Shown here in pieces: positions 28,077 through 37,619 of a DNA stretch of 64,000 nucleotides. The stretch comes from Bacteroidetes bacterium SCGC AAA795-G10 (GTDB taxonomy: Bacteria > Bacteroidota > Bacteroidia > Flavobacteriales > Flavobacteriaceae). The stretch is taken from the NCBI GenBank assembly GCA_003130815.1, contig QFDA01000001.1:572131-636130 (forward strand), in the 5' to 3' direction. The translations under genes and the position numbers were made by a program. Within the stretch, counting starts at the first letter, position 1, and each line of letters starts with the position of its first letter. The notes under the pieces were generated by a model. The model ran no database searches. It had not been told where the DNA came from and saw nothing but the letters and a program-made list of their open reading frames with translations.

Positions 28077-30539
28077 ATGTTTTACAGAAAAACTTTTTTT
28101 TGGTTATCCTTATTTTTAATTGTCACAATACTATCTTGTAGTACATCTAAAAAAGGCATTTTAAATAAGGAGTATCACGCCTTAACATCAAAATACAATG
28201 TGATATTCAATGGAAAGGAGGCATTTTCAGTTGGAGAGGAGATATTATTGGAAGCTTTTGAGGAGAATTTTTACCATTATATTCCGGTCGAACCGATTAG
28301 TTTAAGAGGGGAAGATATCGATCAAACAACGATTGTTCCAGGTTTTGATCGAGCAGAAGAAAAAGCTGTAAAAGCGATTCAAAAACATTCTATAAATATT
28401 AAAAATATTCAGTATAACAGGGAAATTGAAAAAGCATACTTATTACTTGGTAAAGCAAGATACTTCGATCGTCGATTTTTCCCAGCTTTAGAAGCATTTA
28501 ATTTTTTGTTAGAGACTGGCGCTAGCTGGTCAAATTTTCTAGATGCTAAGATCTGGCGAGAAAAAACAAATATTCGTCTAAAAAACTACGAATTAGCAAT
28601 TGAAAATCTTCGTCCTTTAGCTCGTAAACTAATTTCAAAAAACAAATATTTTTCAATTGCGAATGCAACAGTTGCTGATGCATTTATGAAATTAAAAAAA
28701 GAGGATTCTACTTTATATTATATAAAAAGGGCAGCAAAGAATGAATCCAACAAAATGCTTAAAGCTCGATACCTATTTTTAACTGGACAACTTTTTGAAA
28801 GTATTAAAGAAAAAGACTCAGCTCAATGGGCTTACAAACAAATAATCGATCTAAAACGTAAAGCACCAAGAAAATTTTTTGTACAAGCTCTGTTAAAACA
28901 AAATTTATTGGATACAAGCTTAGCTTACAGCTATCATGTTGAGTCATTAGAAAAGATGTTAAAAAATTATGAAAATGATCCATATGAACATTTTATATAT
29001 CGTGCTTTGGCAGAACTTTATTTTAAACAAAAAAAAGATAGTATTGGTTTAAGTTATTTAGAAAAGTCTCTTGAATCAGTCTCTTTAGACTCATACACTA
29101 AAATCGAAAACATTAAATTTTTAGCCGACTATCATTTAAAAAAAGGCAACTATGTGGTTAGCGGAGGATTTCTTGACAAACTGCTAAAAATTTACGAAAA
29201 AAGCTCTACTCAATATAAAAGAGCCAAAAGAAAAAGAGAAAATCTTAATGAGGTTATCTTATATGAAAAAACGGCTCAGAATACAGACAGTATTATAAAG
29301 CTCGCTTTATTAAATAAAGATGAACAGTTAATTTATTTTGAAAATTACATTAATTCAAAAAGACTAAGAGAAATTCAAAAACTTAAAGAGGCTGAGGAAA
29401 GCACAAATTCTCAAAGCATTAATCGATTAAAAACAGCCTTTTATTTTTATAATCCAAATCAATTATTGAAAGGGAGACAGGCTTTTCTTACTGTTTGGGG
29501 GAATAGGCCTAATTTGGACAATTGGAGGAGCTCAGAAGCAATATTAGCCCCAAAAGAATTTGCAATCCAAGACAAAAAAAAATCTGATAATTTTTTTGTA
29601 ATACAAGAGACACCCGAAAGTTATGTTTCTCTTATACCTAGCAAAAAAGAAGAAATTGATAGTCTAATTCTTTTAAATCAACAGTCTTATTTACAATTAG
29701 GGATGATTTATAAAGAAAAGTTTAATGATTATGGTCTAGCTCGAAATCGATTAAAAAAGGCATTGAATTTATACCCTCCAAAGGGAATTGCTTCTCAAGC
29801 CTTATACCATCTTTATAGAATGGCTGAAAAAGATTCATCTCTAGTTGCAGAAACTTACAGAATTAATTTATTAAATAATTATCCTGATACCCCTTTTGCT
29901 ATTTTATTGACGGATCCTAAAAACTATGATATTTCTAAAATTAAAACACCAGAATTACTTTACGAAAAAGTTTTAAAATTATTTGAATTACAAAAATTTT
30001 CAGAAACTTTAAAAGAAATAGAAATTTTAACAGTTATAAGCAGTGGCAGTAGAATTGAACCTAAAATAAATTTACTTAAGGCCCATACTATTGGTCGTTT
30101 AGAAGGTATTTCATCCTGGAAAAAAGCACTAAACTCAGTTGCTTCTAAGTATAGTGCTTTTGAGGAAGGAATTGAAGCTAAGAATCTTATTGATAAAATT
30201 GAATCTTTACAAAATCTTGATGATAATAATGTTATTTACAAAAATTACAAATGGATTTTTCCTTTTGAAAGTTCCAATAATAAAGCTATTGATACATTTT
30301 ATTCTGAAATTAAACGAAAAACTTCTATTTACAGCAACTCTTTAAGTGTAAGCAAAGACAATTATAATAGAGATTACGTATTTGTAGTAATTCATGGAAT
30401 AAGGAATCTTAACGAAATTGAAGTTTTGAAAAACGTAATTGAGTTTGATCAAGAAAAACTTGTAAACTTCGATAATTTTGTAACTTTGGCATCCCAATAC
30501 AGAGAATATATTAAAAATAAAACCTGGAAAACGAATTAA
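28077..30539 (+). CDS. sprE: Type IX secretion lipoprotein SprE/PorW, TPR protein
   Basis: An 820-residue lipoprotein (signal peptide ending LSCSTSKKG, lipidated Cys at about residue 22). The conserved N-terminus KEYHALTSKYNVIFNGKEAF and the FDRAEEKAVKAIQKHS region, followed by tetratricopeptide-type helix pairs, match SprE/PorW. This is an outer-membrane-associated part of the type IX secretion system that also supports gliding motility. With gldH (50.8 kb) it indicates a T9SS/gliding machinery. The bactofilin gene begins 1 base after its stop. Confidence 0.9.
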   Translation: MFYRKTFFWLSLFLIVTILSCSTSKKGILNKEYHALTSKYNVIFNGKEAFSVGEEILLEAFEENFYHYIPVEPISLRGEDIDQTTIVPGFDRAEEKAVKAIQKHSINIKNIQYNREIEKAYLLLGKARYFDRRFFPALEAFNFLLETGASWSNFLDAKIWREKTNIRLKNYELAIENLRPLARKLISKNKYFSIANATVADAFMKLKKEDSTLYYIKRAAKNESNKMLKARYLFLTGQLFESIKEKDSAQWAYKQIIDLKRKAPRKFFVQALLKQNLLDTSLAYSYHVESLEKMLKNYENDPYEHFIYRALAELYFKQKKDSIGLSYLEKSLESVSLDSYTKIENIKFLADYHLKKGNYVVSGGFLDKLLKIYEKSSTQYKRAKRKRENLNEVILYEKTAQNTDSIIKLALLNKDEQLIYFENYINSKRLREIQKLKEAEESTNSQSINRLKTAFYFYNPNQLLKGRQAFLTVWGNRPNLDNWRSSEAILAPKEFAIQDKKKSDNFFVIQETPESYVSLIPSKKEEIDSLILLNQQSYLQLGMIYKEKFNDYGLARNRLKKALNLYPPKGIASQALYHLYRMAEKDSSLVAETYRINLLNNYPDTPFAILLTDPKNYDISKIKTPELLYEKVLKLFELQKFSETLKEIEILTVISSGSRIEPKINLLKAHTIGRLEGISSWKKALNSVASKYSAFEEGIEAKNLIDKIESLQNLDDNNVIYKNYKWIFPFESSNNKAIDTFYSEIKRKTSIYSNSLSVSKDNYNRDYVFVVIHGIRNLNEIEVLKNVIEFDQEKLVNFDNFVTLASQYREYIKNKTWKTN

Positions 30540-30540
30540 A

Positions 30541-30954
30541 ATGAAAGGAATTGAAAATAATGGACAGTATAGTAAAATTGAAAAGAATACCACACTTAAG
30601 GGTAATATAAAATCAAAGACTGATATTAGAATAGACGGAAATATTGAAGGTGAAGTAATAACCACAGGTAAAGTTATTCTAGGAAAAGAATCTGATGTTA
30701 TTGGGAAGATACTTTGTGGTAATGCTGATGTTGAAGGAAAATTTGATGGAGAATTGACAGTCTCTGGAACATTGAATTTAAAAACAGGTGCAAATGTGAA
30801 GGGTAAAGTAAAAATCCAAAAATTGATTGTTGAATCAGGGTCAATTTTCAATGCTAATTGTTCGATGCATTCCGCTGAAGATGGGGTTAAAAAATTAAAT
30901 AGTTTAGATGAACAAGAGAAGAAAGCCGAAGAACCAATGGCTAATGTTCTCTAG
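30541..30954 (+). CDS. Bactofilin (polymer-forming cytoskeletal protein)
   Basis: A 137-residue protein whose centre is a right-handed beta-helix of short repeats: GNIKSKTDIRIDGNIEGEV, GKVILGKESDVIGKI, GNADVEGKFDGELTVSG. This is the DUF583/bactofilin pattern that self-assembles into nucleotide-free filaments involved in cell shape. The gene is tightly spaced after sprE, and its last 47 bases overlap the start of atpZ in another frame. Confidence 0.93.
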   Translation: MKGIENNGQYSKIEKNTTLKGNIKSKTDIRIDGNIEGEVITTGKVILGKESDVIGKILCGNADVEGKFDGELTVSGTLNLKTGANVKGKVKIQKLIVESGSIFNANCSMHSAEDGVKKLNSLDEQEKKAEEPMANVL

Positions 30955-31120
30955 TTTAGCCTTTCAAATTGCAATAATCATTTGGGGTAGTGTGAAACTA
31001 GGAAAATACTTAGATAACCTATACCCTTTTTCTGAACAAAGATTTGTTCTGATTTTGTCGAGTATTGGTACAATCATTACAATCTGGATTATTTATAGGC
31101 AAAGTAAAAGTTTTTGGTAA
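30908..31120 (+). CDS. AtpZ/AtpI family protein
   Basis: A 70-residue membrane protein with two helices (about residues 13-31 and 45-62) and a basic N-terminus, at the head of the F-ATPase gene cluster where AtpI/AtpZ normally lies. Members assist assembly of the c-ring or conduct Mg2+/Ca2+. The ATG at 30908 lies 47 bases inside the bactofilin gene; no later start keeps both helices except the Met at residue 13, so the exact start is uncertain. Confidence 0.85.
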   Translation: MNKRRKPKNQWLMFSSLAFQIAIIIWGSVKLGKYLDNLYPFSEQRFVLILSSIGTIITIWIIYRQSKSFW

Positions 31121-31125
31121 TAGGG

Positions 31126-31484
31126 ATGAAGACTTTTCTATCTTATGTTATTATTTTAATTACTGCAATGTGTTTATTTTTTGCACTTCATCTCAAATTT
31201 TTCGAAGTGGAAAAAGCTTTCCTATTAAAAAGCTACATAATTAACGCGATATTATCGACAATAGCGATATACTCATTAAATTATGGAATAAAAAAAAAAG
31301 TAATCTAACGAATATTTACCTTTGTACAGTTGCTCTAAAATTAATTATCTATTTTTTAATTTTTCAACCAGAATTAAAGACAGATGGTTTTATATCAAAA
31401 GAAAAATTTTTAGTGTTTTTTGTACCGTATTTATTAGGCTTGATCTCAGAAATTTTGATTTTAATTAAAAGTTTTGATACATAG
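31126..31484 (+). pseudogene. DUF6168-like four-helix membrane protein, split by a frameshift at a poly-A run
   Basis: The first frame (ATG at 31126) encodes two membrane helices and stops at 31306-31308, just after ten consecutive A residues (31290-31299). In the -1 frame from the same A run, translation continues with NIYLCTVALKLIIYFLIF and ends in a hydrophobic ILILIKSFDT at 31484, giving about 120 residues with four helices. I recall a DUF6168 protein between AtpZ and AtpB in Flavobacteriia. The cause could be a homopolymer sequencing error, a real mutation, or slippage on the A run. Confidence 0.7.
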
Positions 31485-31545
31485 TTATAATTTAGCTTAA
31501 TTATATTTCATTTTTCTTTAAAAACAAATCTAAAAATCCGGTAAT

Positions 31546-31579
31546 TTGTTTCTTTATTTATACTAAAGCTATACATTTG
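31546..31579 (+). promoter_or_regulatory. Candidate promoter of atpB
   Basis: A full-consensus -7 box TACATTTG (31572-31579) lies 27 bases before the atpB ATG. A TTG is at 31546-31548, with a slightly long spacing of 23 bases. It would allow the ATPase structural genes to be transcribed independently of sprE-bactofilin-atpZ. Confidence 0.5.
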
Positions 31580-31606
31580 CAACGCTAGGAATTTTATAAT
31601 TATCTT

Positions 31607-32707
31607 ATGCTATATATGCTAAAAAAAGCCAACGCCACTGCACTTTACGTGTTTGCATTTTTTTTAACTTCACTACCATCGCTAGCAAAAGAAATTCAAT
31701 CAGGGAAAGATTTAAAAACAGAAATTAAAAATTACATCTCACACCATTTGGAAGATGCACATGATTTTAGTCTTTTTTCTTTTACAAATAATACAGGTAA
31801 GCATGTATATGTTGGAATACCTCTGCCTGTAATTCTTTGGGATGAAGGGCTAAAGGTATTTTCTTCTACTAAACTCAAACACGGTGAAGGTGTTGTGAAA
31901 AAGGGATCTAGTTTCTACAAGCTAGAACATGGTAAGATATATGAAACCGATTCAGAAGGTAAGATTAATTATGACGAGAACAACCACCCAACTAATAAAT
32001 TACCTATAGATTTATCAATTACTAAGGGAGTGGTTAGTATGATAATAATAGCATTGCTTATGTTTTTTCTTTTTGCAAGTTTAGCAAAATCCTATAAAGA
32101 TAATCATGGTATACCAAAGGGAATTGGACGTTTTTTTGAGCCTATAGTGCTTTATGTCCGTGATGAGATTGCCAGACCTAATATTGGAGAAAAAAAATAT
32201 TCTTATTATATGAATTTCCTTTTAACGGTTTTCTTTTTTATCTGGTTTTTAAATCTTTTAGGACTTACTCCTTTAGGGGTAAACGTGACCGGAAACATTG
32301 CAGTAACATTTGGTCTAGCACTTTTAACTTTTTTAATTACAAATATAACAGGAACTAAAACCTATTGGTTTCATATTTTAGACCCTTTAGGAAACTCTAT
32401 GAAATGGTATTCAAAAATTCCACTTTATATAATATTAATACCAATTGAGCTATTAGGTATTTTCATAAAACCATTTTCATTATTGATTAGATTATATGCG
32501 AATATGCAAGCTGGACACATTGTTTTAATGAGTCTGATAGGTTTAATGTTTATATTTAAAAGTTGGTTAGGGAGCCCTTTATCCTTTGGATTAGCTTTTG
32601 CAATTTCGATTATTGAATTATTAGTTGCCTTATTACAGGCCTACATATTTACGATGCTATCGGCTCTTTATTTTGGCTTTGCTGCCGAGGACCATGAGCA
32701 TCATTGA
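31607..32707 (+). CDS. atpB: F0F1 ATP synthase subunit a
   Basis: A 366-residue membrane subunit that forms the proton half-channels beside the c-ring. It has the N-terminal extension usual in Bacteroidota, with a signal-like segment (FAFFLTSLPSLA), then the conserved membrane domain. The essential arginine is in FSLLIRLYANMQAGH, and the last helices carry ELLVALLQAYIFTMLSALY. It is the first structural gene of the atpB-E-F-H-A-G cluster. Confidence 0.96.
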   Translation: MLYMLKKANATALYVFAFFLTSLPSLAKEIQSGKDLKTEIKNYISHHLEDAHDFSLFSFTNNTGKHVYVGIPLPVILWDEGLKVFSSTKLKHGEGVVKKGSSFYKLEHGKIYETDSEGKINYDENNHPTNKLPIDLSITKGVVSMIIIALLMFFLFASLAKSYKDNHGIPKGIGRFFEPIVLYVRDEIARPNIGEKKYSYYMNFLLTVFFFIWFLNLLGLTPLGVNVTGNIAVTFGLALLTFLITNITGTKTYWFHILDPLGNSMKWYSKIPLYIILIPIELLGIFIKPFSLLIRLYANMQAGHIVLMSLIGLMFIFKSWLGSPLSFGLAFAISIIELLVALLQAYIFTMLSALYFGFAAEDHEHH

Positions 32708-32758
32708 AACAAAACACTTAATTGTGAAAAAAGGAATGTTTAATTTAAAACTCATAGT

Positions 32759-32950
32759 ATGGAAATTCCAGTAATGGTAGGTGCCGGTTTAGTTGTAATC
32801 GGTGTAGGAATGGGTATTGGCAGAATCGGTGGTTCCGCAATGGAAGCTATTGGACGTCAGCCAGATGCCTATGGTAAAATTCAAACAGCAATGTTAATTG
32901 CTGCTGCCCTTGTAGAAGGGATTGGATTTGCAGCTTTATTTGCTGTTTAA
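32759..32950 (+). CDS. atpE: F0F1 ATP synthase subunit c
   Basis: A 63-residue hairpin of two glycine-rich helices joined by the polar loop GRQPDAYGK. The ion-binding glutamate sits in ALVEGIGFAAL. I see no sodium-type ligand set around it, so proton coupling is the default reading. The short length fits flavobacterial c subunits. Confidence 0.95.
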   Translation: MEIPVMVGAGLVVIGVGMGIGRIGGSAMEAIGRQPDAYGKIQTAMLIAAALVEGIGFAALFAV

Positions 32951-32980
32951 AAAGATTTTTGGTTAAAGCAATATTTTAAA

Positions 32981-33481
32981 ATGGAAAAATTAATTAGTGA
33001 ATTTTCATTAGGGTTATTTTTTTGGCAATCATTAATCTTCATAGGATTATTATTATTGCTTAGAAAGTTTGCATGGAAACCAATTTTGAATGCTGTAAAC
33101 GAGCGTGAGGCCTCAATAAAAAATGCCTTAGATTCGGCCCAGGAAGCTCGTACTCGGCTAGAAAATCTCCAAAGTGAAAATCAGCGTTTATTGAAAGAAG
33201 CACGTAAGGAAAAAGAAACTCTTATAAAAGAAGCTTTAAAAACAAAAAATCAGATCATAAGTGATGCAAAAAAAGAGGCTCAAAATGAGACTGAAAAAAT
33301 TCTATCACAAGCCCAAGAGACAATCCAAAGCGAAAAAAGAGCAGCTTTAAAAGAACTTAAAAATCAAGTTGGTTCAATAGCTATTGATATAGCTGAAAAA
33401 GTTATTAATAAAGAATTAGAAAATAAGGATAAACAGATGAATTTAGTAAATGATTTGTTAAAAGAAACAGATTTTAAATAG
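32981..33481 (+). CDS. atpF: F0F1 ATP synthase subunit b
   Basis: A 166-residue peripheral stalk subunit with a single N-terminal membrane helix (about residues 9-27, with the following KFAWKPIL) and a long charged coiled coil rich in Lys, Glu and Ala, ending in a region that binds delta. The atpH start follows 5 bases after the stop. Confidence 0.95.
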   Translation: MEKLISEFSLGLFFWQSLIFIGLLLLLRKFAWKPILNAVNEREASIKNALDSAQEARTRLENLQSENQRLLKEARKEKETLIKEALKTKNQIISDAKKEAQNETEKILSQAQETIQSEKRAALKELKNQVGSIAIDIAEKVINKELENKDKQMNLVNDLLKETDFK

Positions 33482-33486
33482 ACGAA

Positions 33487-34029
33487 ATGAAATCAACAAG
33501 AACAGCATTTCGTTATGCTAAGGCAACCTTAGACTATGCAAATGAAAATAAATTTTCAGATAAAGTAGCTAAGGAAATGCAAGGATTAATAGAATTGTAT
33601 GAAAGCAGTAAACAGCTTAAAGGACTCCTTAGTAACCCATTTTTGCCAAATAAAAAAAAACAATTAATTCTTAGATCAATAGTTCCAAATTCTTCTGATG
33701 TTACTCAAAAGTTATTAAATCTATTAACTTCTAATAGCCGCCTTTTTTTATTGAAAGAAGTGGCAAAAAGTTATATACAATTATTTTCAGAACAGCAAGG
33801 AGAATTGAATGCCACAGTTATTTCGGCAATTCCTCTCACTCAAAATCTTGAAAAACAAATTCACAATAAGCTAGAGGATTACTCAGGTAAAAAAATATAC
33901 CTTTTAAATAAAATTGACAAAAGTTTATTAGGTGGTTTTATTTTAAAAATTGGTGATATGGAGTTTAATTCAAGTTTAGCTTTTAAGCTCAAAACATTTA
34001 GGGCAAAATTGACTTCAAATAGTATGTAA
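33487..34029 (+). CDS. atpH: F0F1 ATP synthase subunit delta
   Basis: A 180-residue protein linking F1 to the peripheral stalk. It has the OSCP/delta pattern, with FRYAKATLDYANEN at the N-terminus and a C-terminal LLGGFILKIGDMEFNSSL strand pair. It lies between atpF and atpA with short spacers. Confidence 0.94.
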   Translation: MKSTRTAFRYAKATLDYANENKFSDKVAKEMQGLIELYESSKQLKGLLSNPFLPNKKKQLILRSIVPNSSDVTQKLLNLLTSNSRLFLLKEVAKSYIQLFSEQQGELNATVISAIPLTQNLEKQIHNKLEDYSGKKIYLLNKIDKSLLGGFILKIGDMEFNSSLAFKLKTFRAKLTSNSM

Positions 34030-34044
34030 TAAAGATAATTGATT

Positions 34045-35622
34045 ATGTCAGATATTAAACCAGCTGAAGTTTCAGCAATTTTAAAAAAACAATTAGAAGG
34101 CCTAAGGTTAAATTCAAAAATGGATGAAGTTGGAACAGTTCTTAACATTGGCGACGGAATTGCTCGAGTATATGGGTTATCTAATGCGCAATATGGTGAA
34201 TTAGTTTCATTTGAAACCGGATTAGAGGGGATGGTATTAAATCTAGAGGAAGACAATGTAGGTGTAGTTTTACTTGGCTCATCTAAAGAGGTAAAAGAAG
34301 GAGATACAGTTAAAAGAACACAACGTATTGCTTCTATTAATGTTGGAGAAAATGTCGTAGGAAGGGTTCTTAATACCTTAGGCAAACCGATAGATGGTAA
34401 AGGACCTATACAAGGGGAACTAATTGAAATGCCACTTGAGAGAAAAGCCCCTGGAGTGGTATTTAGGCAACCCGTAAATGAGCCCTTACAAACAGGAATA
34501 AAGTCAATTGATGCTATGATACCAATAGGAAGAGGCCAAAGAGAATTGGTAATAGGTGACCGACAAACTGGAAAAACCACAGTTTGTATCGATACTATTC
34601 TAAATCAAAAAGAATTTTTTGATGCAGGGGAACCTGTATATTGTATTTACGTTGCTATTGGTCAAAAAGCATCTACTGTTGCAGCAATTTCAAAAACTCT
34701 GGAGGACAAGGGAGCAATGGCTTATACAACTATTGTAGCTGCTAATGCCTCAGATCCCTCTCCTATGCAAGTGTATGCTCCATTCGCTGGTGCCGCAATC
34801 GGAGAATATTTTAGAGATACAGGTAGACCAGCATTAATAATCTATGATGATCTATCAAAACAAGCAGTAGCATATAGAGAAGTATCTTTACTTCTAAGAA
34901 GACCTCCTGGCCGTGAAGCTTACCCAGGAGACGTATTTTACTTACATTCTCGATTATTGGAAAGAGCTGCAAAAATTATTTCAGATGATGGAATAGCTAA
35001 AGGGATGAATGATTTACCCTCAGCTTTAAAAAATAAAGTAAAAGGCGGAGGATCCCTTACAGCTTTACCAATTATTGAGACCCAAGCAGGGGATGTCTCT
35101 GCGTACATTCCTACAAATGTTATATCAATTACGGATGGACAAATTTTCTTGGAATCTGATTTATTTAACTCAGGGGTACGTCCTGCCATAAACGTTGGAA
35201 TCTCAGTTTCAAGGGTAGGAGGGTCAGCTCAAATAAAATCAATGAAAAAAGTTGCTGGAACCCTTAAACTTGATCAAGCACAGTTTCGCGAATTAGAGGC
35301 ATTTGCAAAATTTGGATCAGACCTTGACACAGCTACCTTGAACGTTATTGAAAAAGGGAAAAGAAATGTAGAAATTTTAAAGCAAGCTCAAAATGATCCT
35401 TTTACCGTTGAAGAACAAATAGCAATAATTTATGCTGGTTCAAAAAATCTTTTACGATCTGTTCCAGTTGAAAAAGTTAAAGACTTTGAAATATCATTCT
35501 TGAATAAATTAAAAGGAAAACATAAAAAATGTTTAGAGGATCTAAAAGCAGGTAAACTTTCGGACCTAGCACTTGATACACTAAACGCTGTTGCAAAAGA
35601 AACAGCTGTTGAATTCGAATAA
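34045..35622 (+). CDS. atpA: F0F1 ATP synthase subunit alpha
   Basis: A 525-residue non-catalytic nucleotide-binding subunit of F1. The Walker A motif is [10 protein letters not shown], followed by [13 protein letters not shown] and the signature [18 protein letters not shown] chose ATG at 34045 ([13 protein letters not shown]) over the TTG at 34039, which only adds two residues. atpG begins 3 bases after the stop. Confidence 0.97.
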   Translation: MSDIKPAEVSAILKKQLEGLRLNSKMDEVGTVLNIGDGIARVYGLSNAQYGELVSFETGLEGMVLNLEEDNVGVVLLGSSKEVKEGDTVKRTQRIASINVGENVVGRVLNTLGKPIDGKGPIQGELIEMPLERKAPGVVFRQPVNEPLQTGIKSIDAMIPIGRGQRELVIGDRQTGKTTVCIDTILNQKEFFDAGEPVYCIYVAIGQKASTVAAISKTLEDKGAMAYTTIVAANASDPSPMQVYAPFAGAAIGEYFRDTGRPALIIYDDLSKQAVAYREVSLLLRRPPGREAYPGDVFYLHSRLLERAAKIISDDGIAKGMNDLPSALKNKVKGGGSLTALPIIETQAGDVSAYIPTNVISITDGQIFLESDLFNSGVRPAINVGISVSRVGGSAQIKSMKKVAGTLKLDQAQFRELEAFAKFGSDLDTATLNVIEKGKRNVEILKQAQNDPFTVEEQIAIIYAGSKNLLRSVPVEKVKDFEISFLNKLKGKHKKCLEDLKAGKLSDLALDTLNAVAKETAVEFE

Positions 35623-35625
35623 ATT

Positions 35626-36489
35626 ATGGCAAACCTTAAGGAAATAAGAAATAGAATTGTATCAGTTTCTTCAACGATGCAAATAACTAGTGCAATGAAA
35701 ATGGTCTCAGCAGCAAAACTTAAAAAAGCACAAGATGCAATAACTTCAATGCGACCCTATGCCGGTAAACTGAATAATTTAGTTCAAAATTTAAGCTCCT
35801 CATTAGAGCCTGATATGAACAGTCCTTTCGTTTCTGTTCGTGAAAAAAATTCAATTTTATTAGTAGCAATTACTTCCAATCGCGGATTATGTGGTGCATT
35901 TAATTCTAACGTTATAAAAAAAACGCGACAGCTCATTAATGAAAAATTTTCTGATAAAAAAGTCTCATTAATTACTATTGGGAAAAAGGGATCAGAAGTT
36001 TTAGGAAAGAAAGAAAATATAATTTCTTCTCACGATTATATTTTTGATGATTTAAATTATGAAAAGGCAGATGAAATTTCTAAAGAGATAATGCAAGGTT
36101 TTAAAAAAGAATTGTACGATGAAGTTATTTTAGTTTATAACAGGTTTAAAAACGCGGCTACCCAAATTGTAGAGACAGAAACATTTTTACCCATAGAAGA
36201 GAATTTAGATGATAAAAGTCTGAAGAGTCCAGATTATATATTTGAACCTAACCAATCTGAAATTGTAAACGAACTCCTGCCGAAAGCCCTAAGCATAAAA
36301 TTTTTTAAAGCTTTACGTGATTCATTTGCAAGTGAGCACGGAGCACGAATGACTGCGATGCACAAGGCAACTGACAATGCAACTGAACTTAGAGATCAAC
36401 TTAAATTGACTTATAATAAGGCTAGACAGGCTGCTATTACAAATGAAATTCTTGAAATAGTTGGTGGAGCAGAAGCTCTAGAAGGTTAA
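35626..36489 (+). CDS. atpG: F0F1 ATP synthase subunit gamma
   Basis: A 287-residue central stalk subunit. The N-terminal helix begins LKEIRNRIVSVSSTMQITSAMKMVSAAKL, and the C-terminal helix carries SEHGARMTAMHKATDNA. It is the last gene of the cluster: beta and epsilon (atpD, atpC) are not present and must be elsewhere, as is usual in Bacteroidota. It is convergent with glycerate kinase, 1 base apart. Confidence 0.96.
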   Translation: MANLKEIRNRIVSVSSTMQITSAMKMVSAAKLKKAQDAITSMRPYAGKLNNLVQNLSSSLEPDMNSPFVSVREKNSILLVAITSNRGLCGAFNSNVIKKTRQLINEKFSDKKVSLITIGKKGSEVLGKKENIISSHDYIFDDLNYEKADEISKEIMQGFKKELYDEVILVYNRFKNAATQIVETETFLPIEENLDDKSLKSPDYIFEPNQSEIVNELLPKALSIKFFKALRDSFASEHGARMTAMHKATDNATELRDQLKLTYNKARQAAITNEILEIVGGAEALEG

Positions 36490-36490
36490 T

Positions 36491-37615
36491 TCACTTTTCA
36501 ATGTAATATCTTAAAACCTTACCTGCTGTTTCAGATAATAATTGAGATGCATTTGATTTTGATTGTTCAACAGTCATATATTCTTTTTGGATTGAAAAAA
36601 CTTTTGTCAACCCATTTTCATAAAATCTCTCCTCTAATCCTTTTTCTTTTGAACCGACTAGACATATTAATGGAATCTTATTTTCTTTAGCTAGCTCTCC
36701 TAACCTCCCTACAAGTTTGCCGTTTAAAGATTGAGAATCAATTTTTCCCTCACCTGTAATTATTAAATCGGCACTTTGGATTTGAGATTCAAGATCAAAA
36801 ATTTCTGACAAAATTGTAAATCCAGAAAATAGTTCTGCATTAAAAAAGCCAAATATGCCTGCAGCAACCCCACCTGCAGCCCCTCCGCCCTGTATTTTTG
36901 ATATTGATTTGCCATTATGTTCCTTAATTACTTTAGAAAAATTTATTAGACTTTTTTCTAAAATTTTAATTTCATCCTCAGAAGCTCCCTTTTGAGGACC
37001 ATATATAGTCGAAGCACCATTTTTGCCAATTAATGGATTTATAACATCATAAGCTATTTTCCATGTTATAGATTTATTTATTTTGGGATCTATTATACTA
37101 ACTAGTCTGCATAGATCAGCTCCCCCCTTTTCAATCTGTTTCCCCTTTTTGTCTAGTAAGCTTCCACCCAAAGCCTGAAATATTCCAGCTGCAGCATCGT
37201 TGGTCGCACTGCCCCCAACACCTAAAATAATTTCTTGACAGCCTGAATCAAGGGCATGTTTTATCAAAATACCTGTTCCATACGTTGAGGCTCTAAGAAT
37301 ATTGAGCTCATCTTCATTAATATGCATTATTCCTGATGCTTGTGAAAGCTCAATCCAAGCGCATTTTTTATTGTGGAATAGTAAATATTTAGCTTTTATT
37401 TTTTTCCCTAAAGCATTTTCAGTTTTAACTGTAATTAATGAGCCTAAATTCTTTGAAGCTAAAATATCTATGGCGCCTTCACCACCGTCTGAAAACGGAA
37501 ATTTATCAACCTTTAGATTAGGATATATGTCTAGAATACCCTTTTCAATTGCATTAGCAACTTGTTTTGCAGATAAGCATCCTTTAAATGAGTCTGGGAT
37601 AATAAGAATTTTCAT
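36491..37615 (-). CDS. glxK: Glycerate kinase (GlxK/GarK class)
   Basis: A 374-residue kinase that phosphorylates D-glycerate to a phosphoglycerate. Family marks: IIPDSFKGCLSAKQVANAIE at the N-terminus, FPFSDGGEGAIDIL, GVGGSATNDAAAGIFQALGG, GGGAAGGVAAGI and ITGEGKIDSQSLNGK. It is the last gene of a three-gene minus-strand operon, 4 bases after the symporter. A hydrolase that would release glycerate from glucosyl- or mannosylglycerate heads the operon, which gives this kinase a specific role. Confidence 0.94.
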   Translation of the reverse strand: MKILIIPDSFKGCLSAKQVANAIEKGILDIYPNLKVDKFPFSDGGEGAIDILASKNLGSLITVKTENALGKKIKAKYLLFHNKKCAWIELSQASGIMHINEDELNILRASTYGTGILIKHALDSGCQEIILGVGGSATNDAAAGIFQALGGSLLDKKGKQIEKGGADLCRLVSIIDPKINKSITWKIAYDVINPLIGKNGASTIYGPQKGASEDEIKILEKSLINFSKVIKEHNGKSISKIQGGGAAGGVAAGIFGFFNAELFSGFTILSEIFDLESQIQSADLIITGEGKIDSQSLNGKLVGRLGELAKENKIPLICLVGSKEKGLEERFYENGLTKVFSIQKEYMTVEQSKSNASQLLSETAGKVLRYYIEK

Positions 37616-37619
37616 TATT

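Noticed and set aside
33879..34580. A 233-residue minus-strand open frame across the atpH/atpA junction.
   Set aside because: It is the antisense shadow of two clear ATP synthase genes. Its composition (Pro/Ser/Thr-rich) is typical of such shadows.
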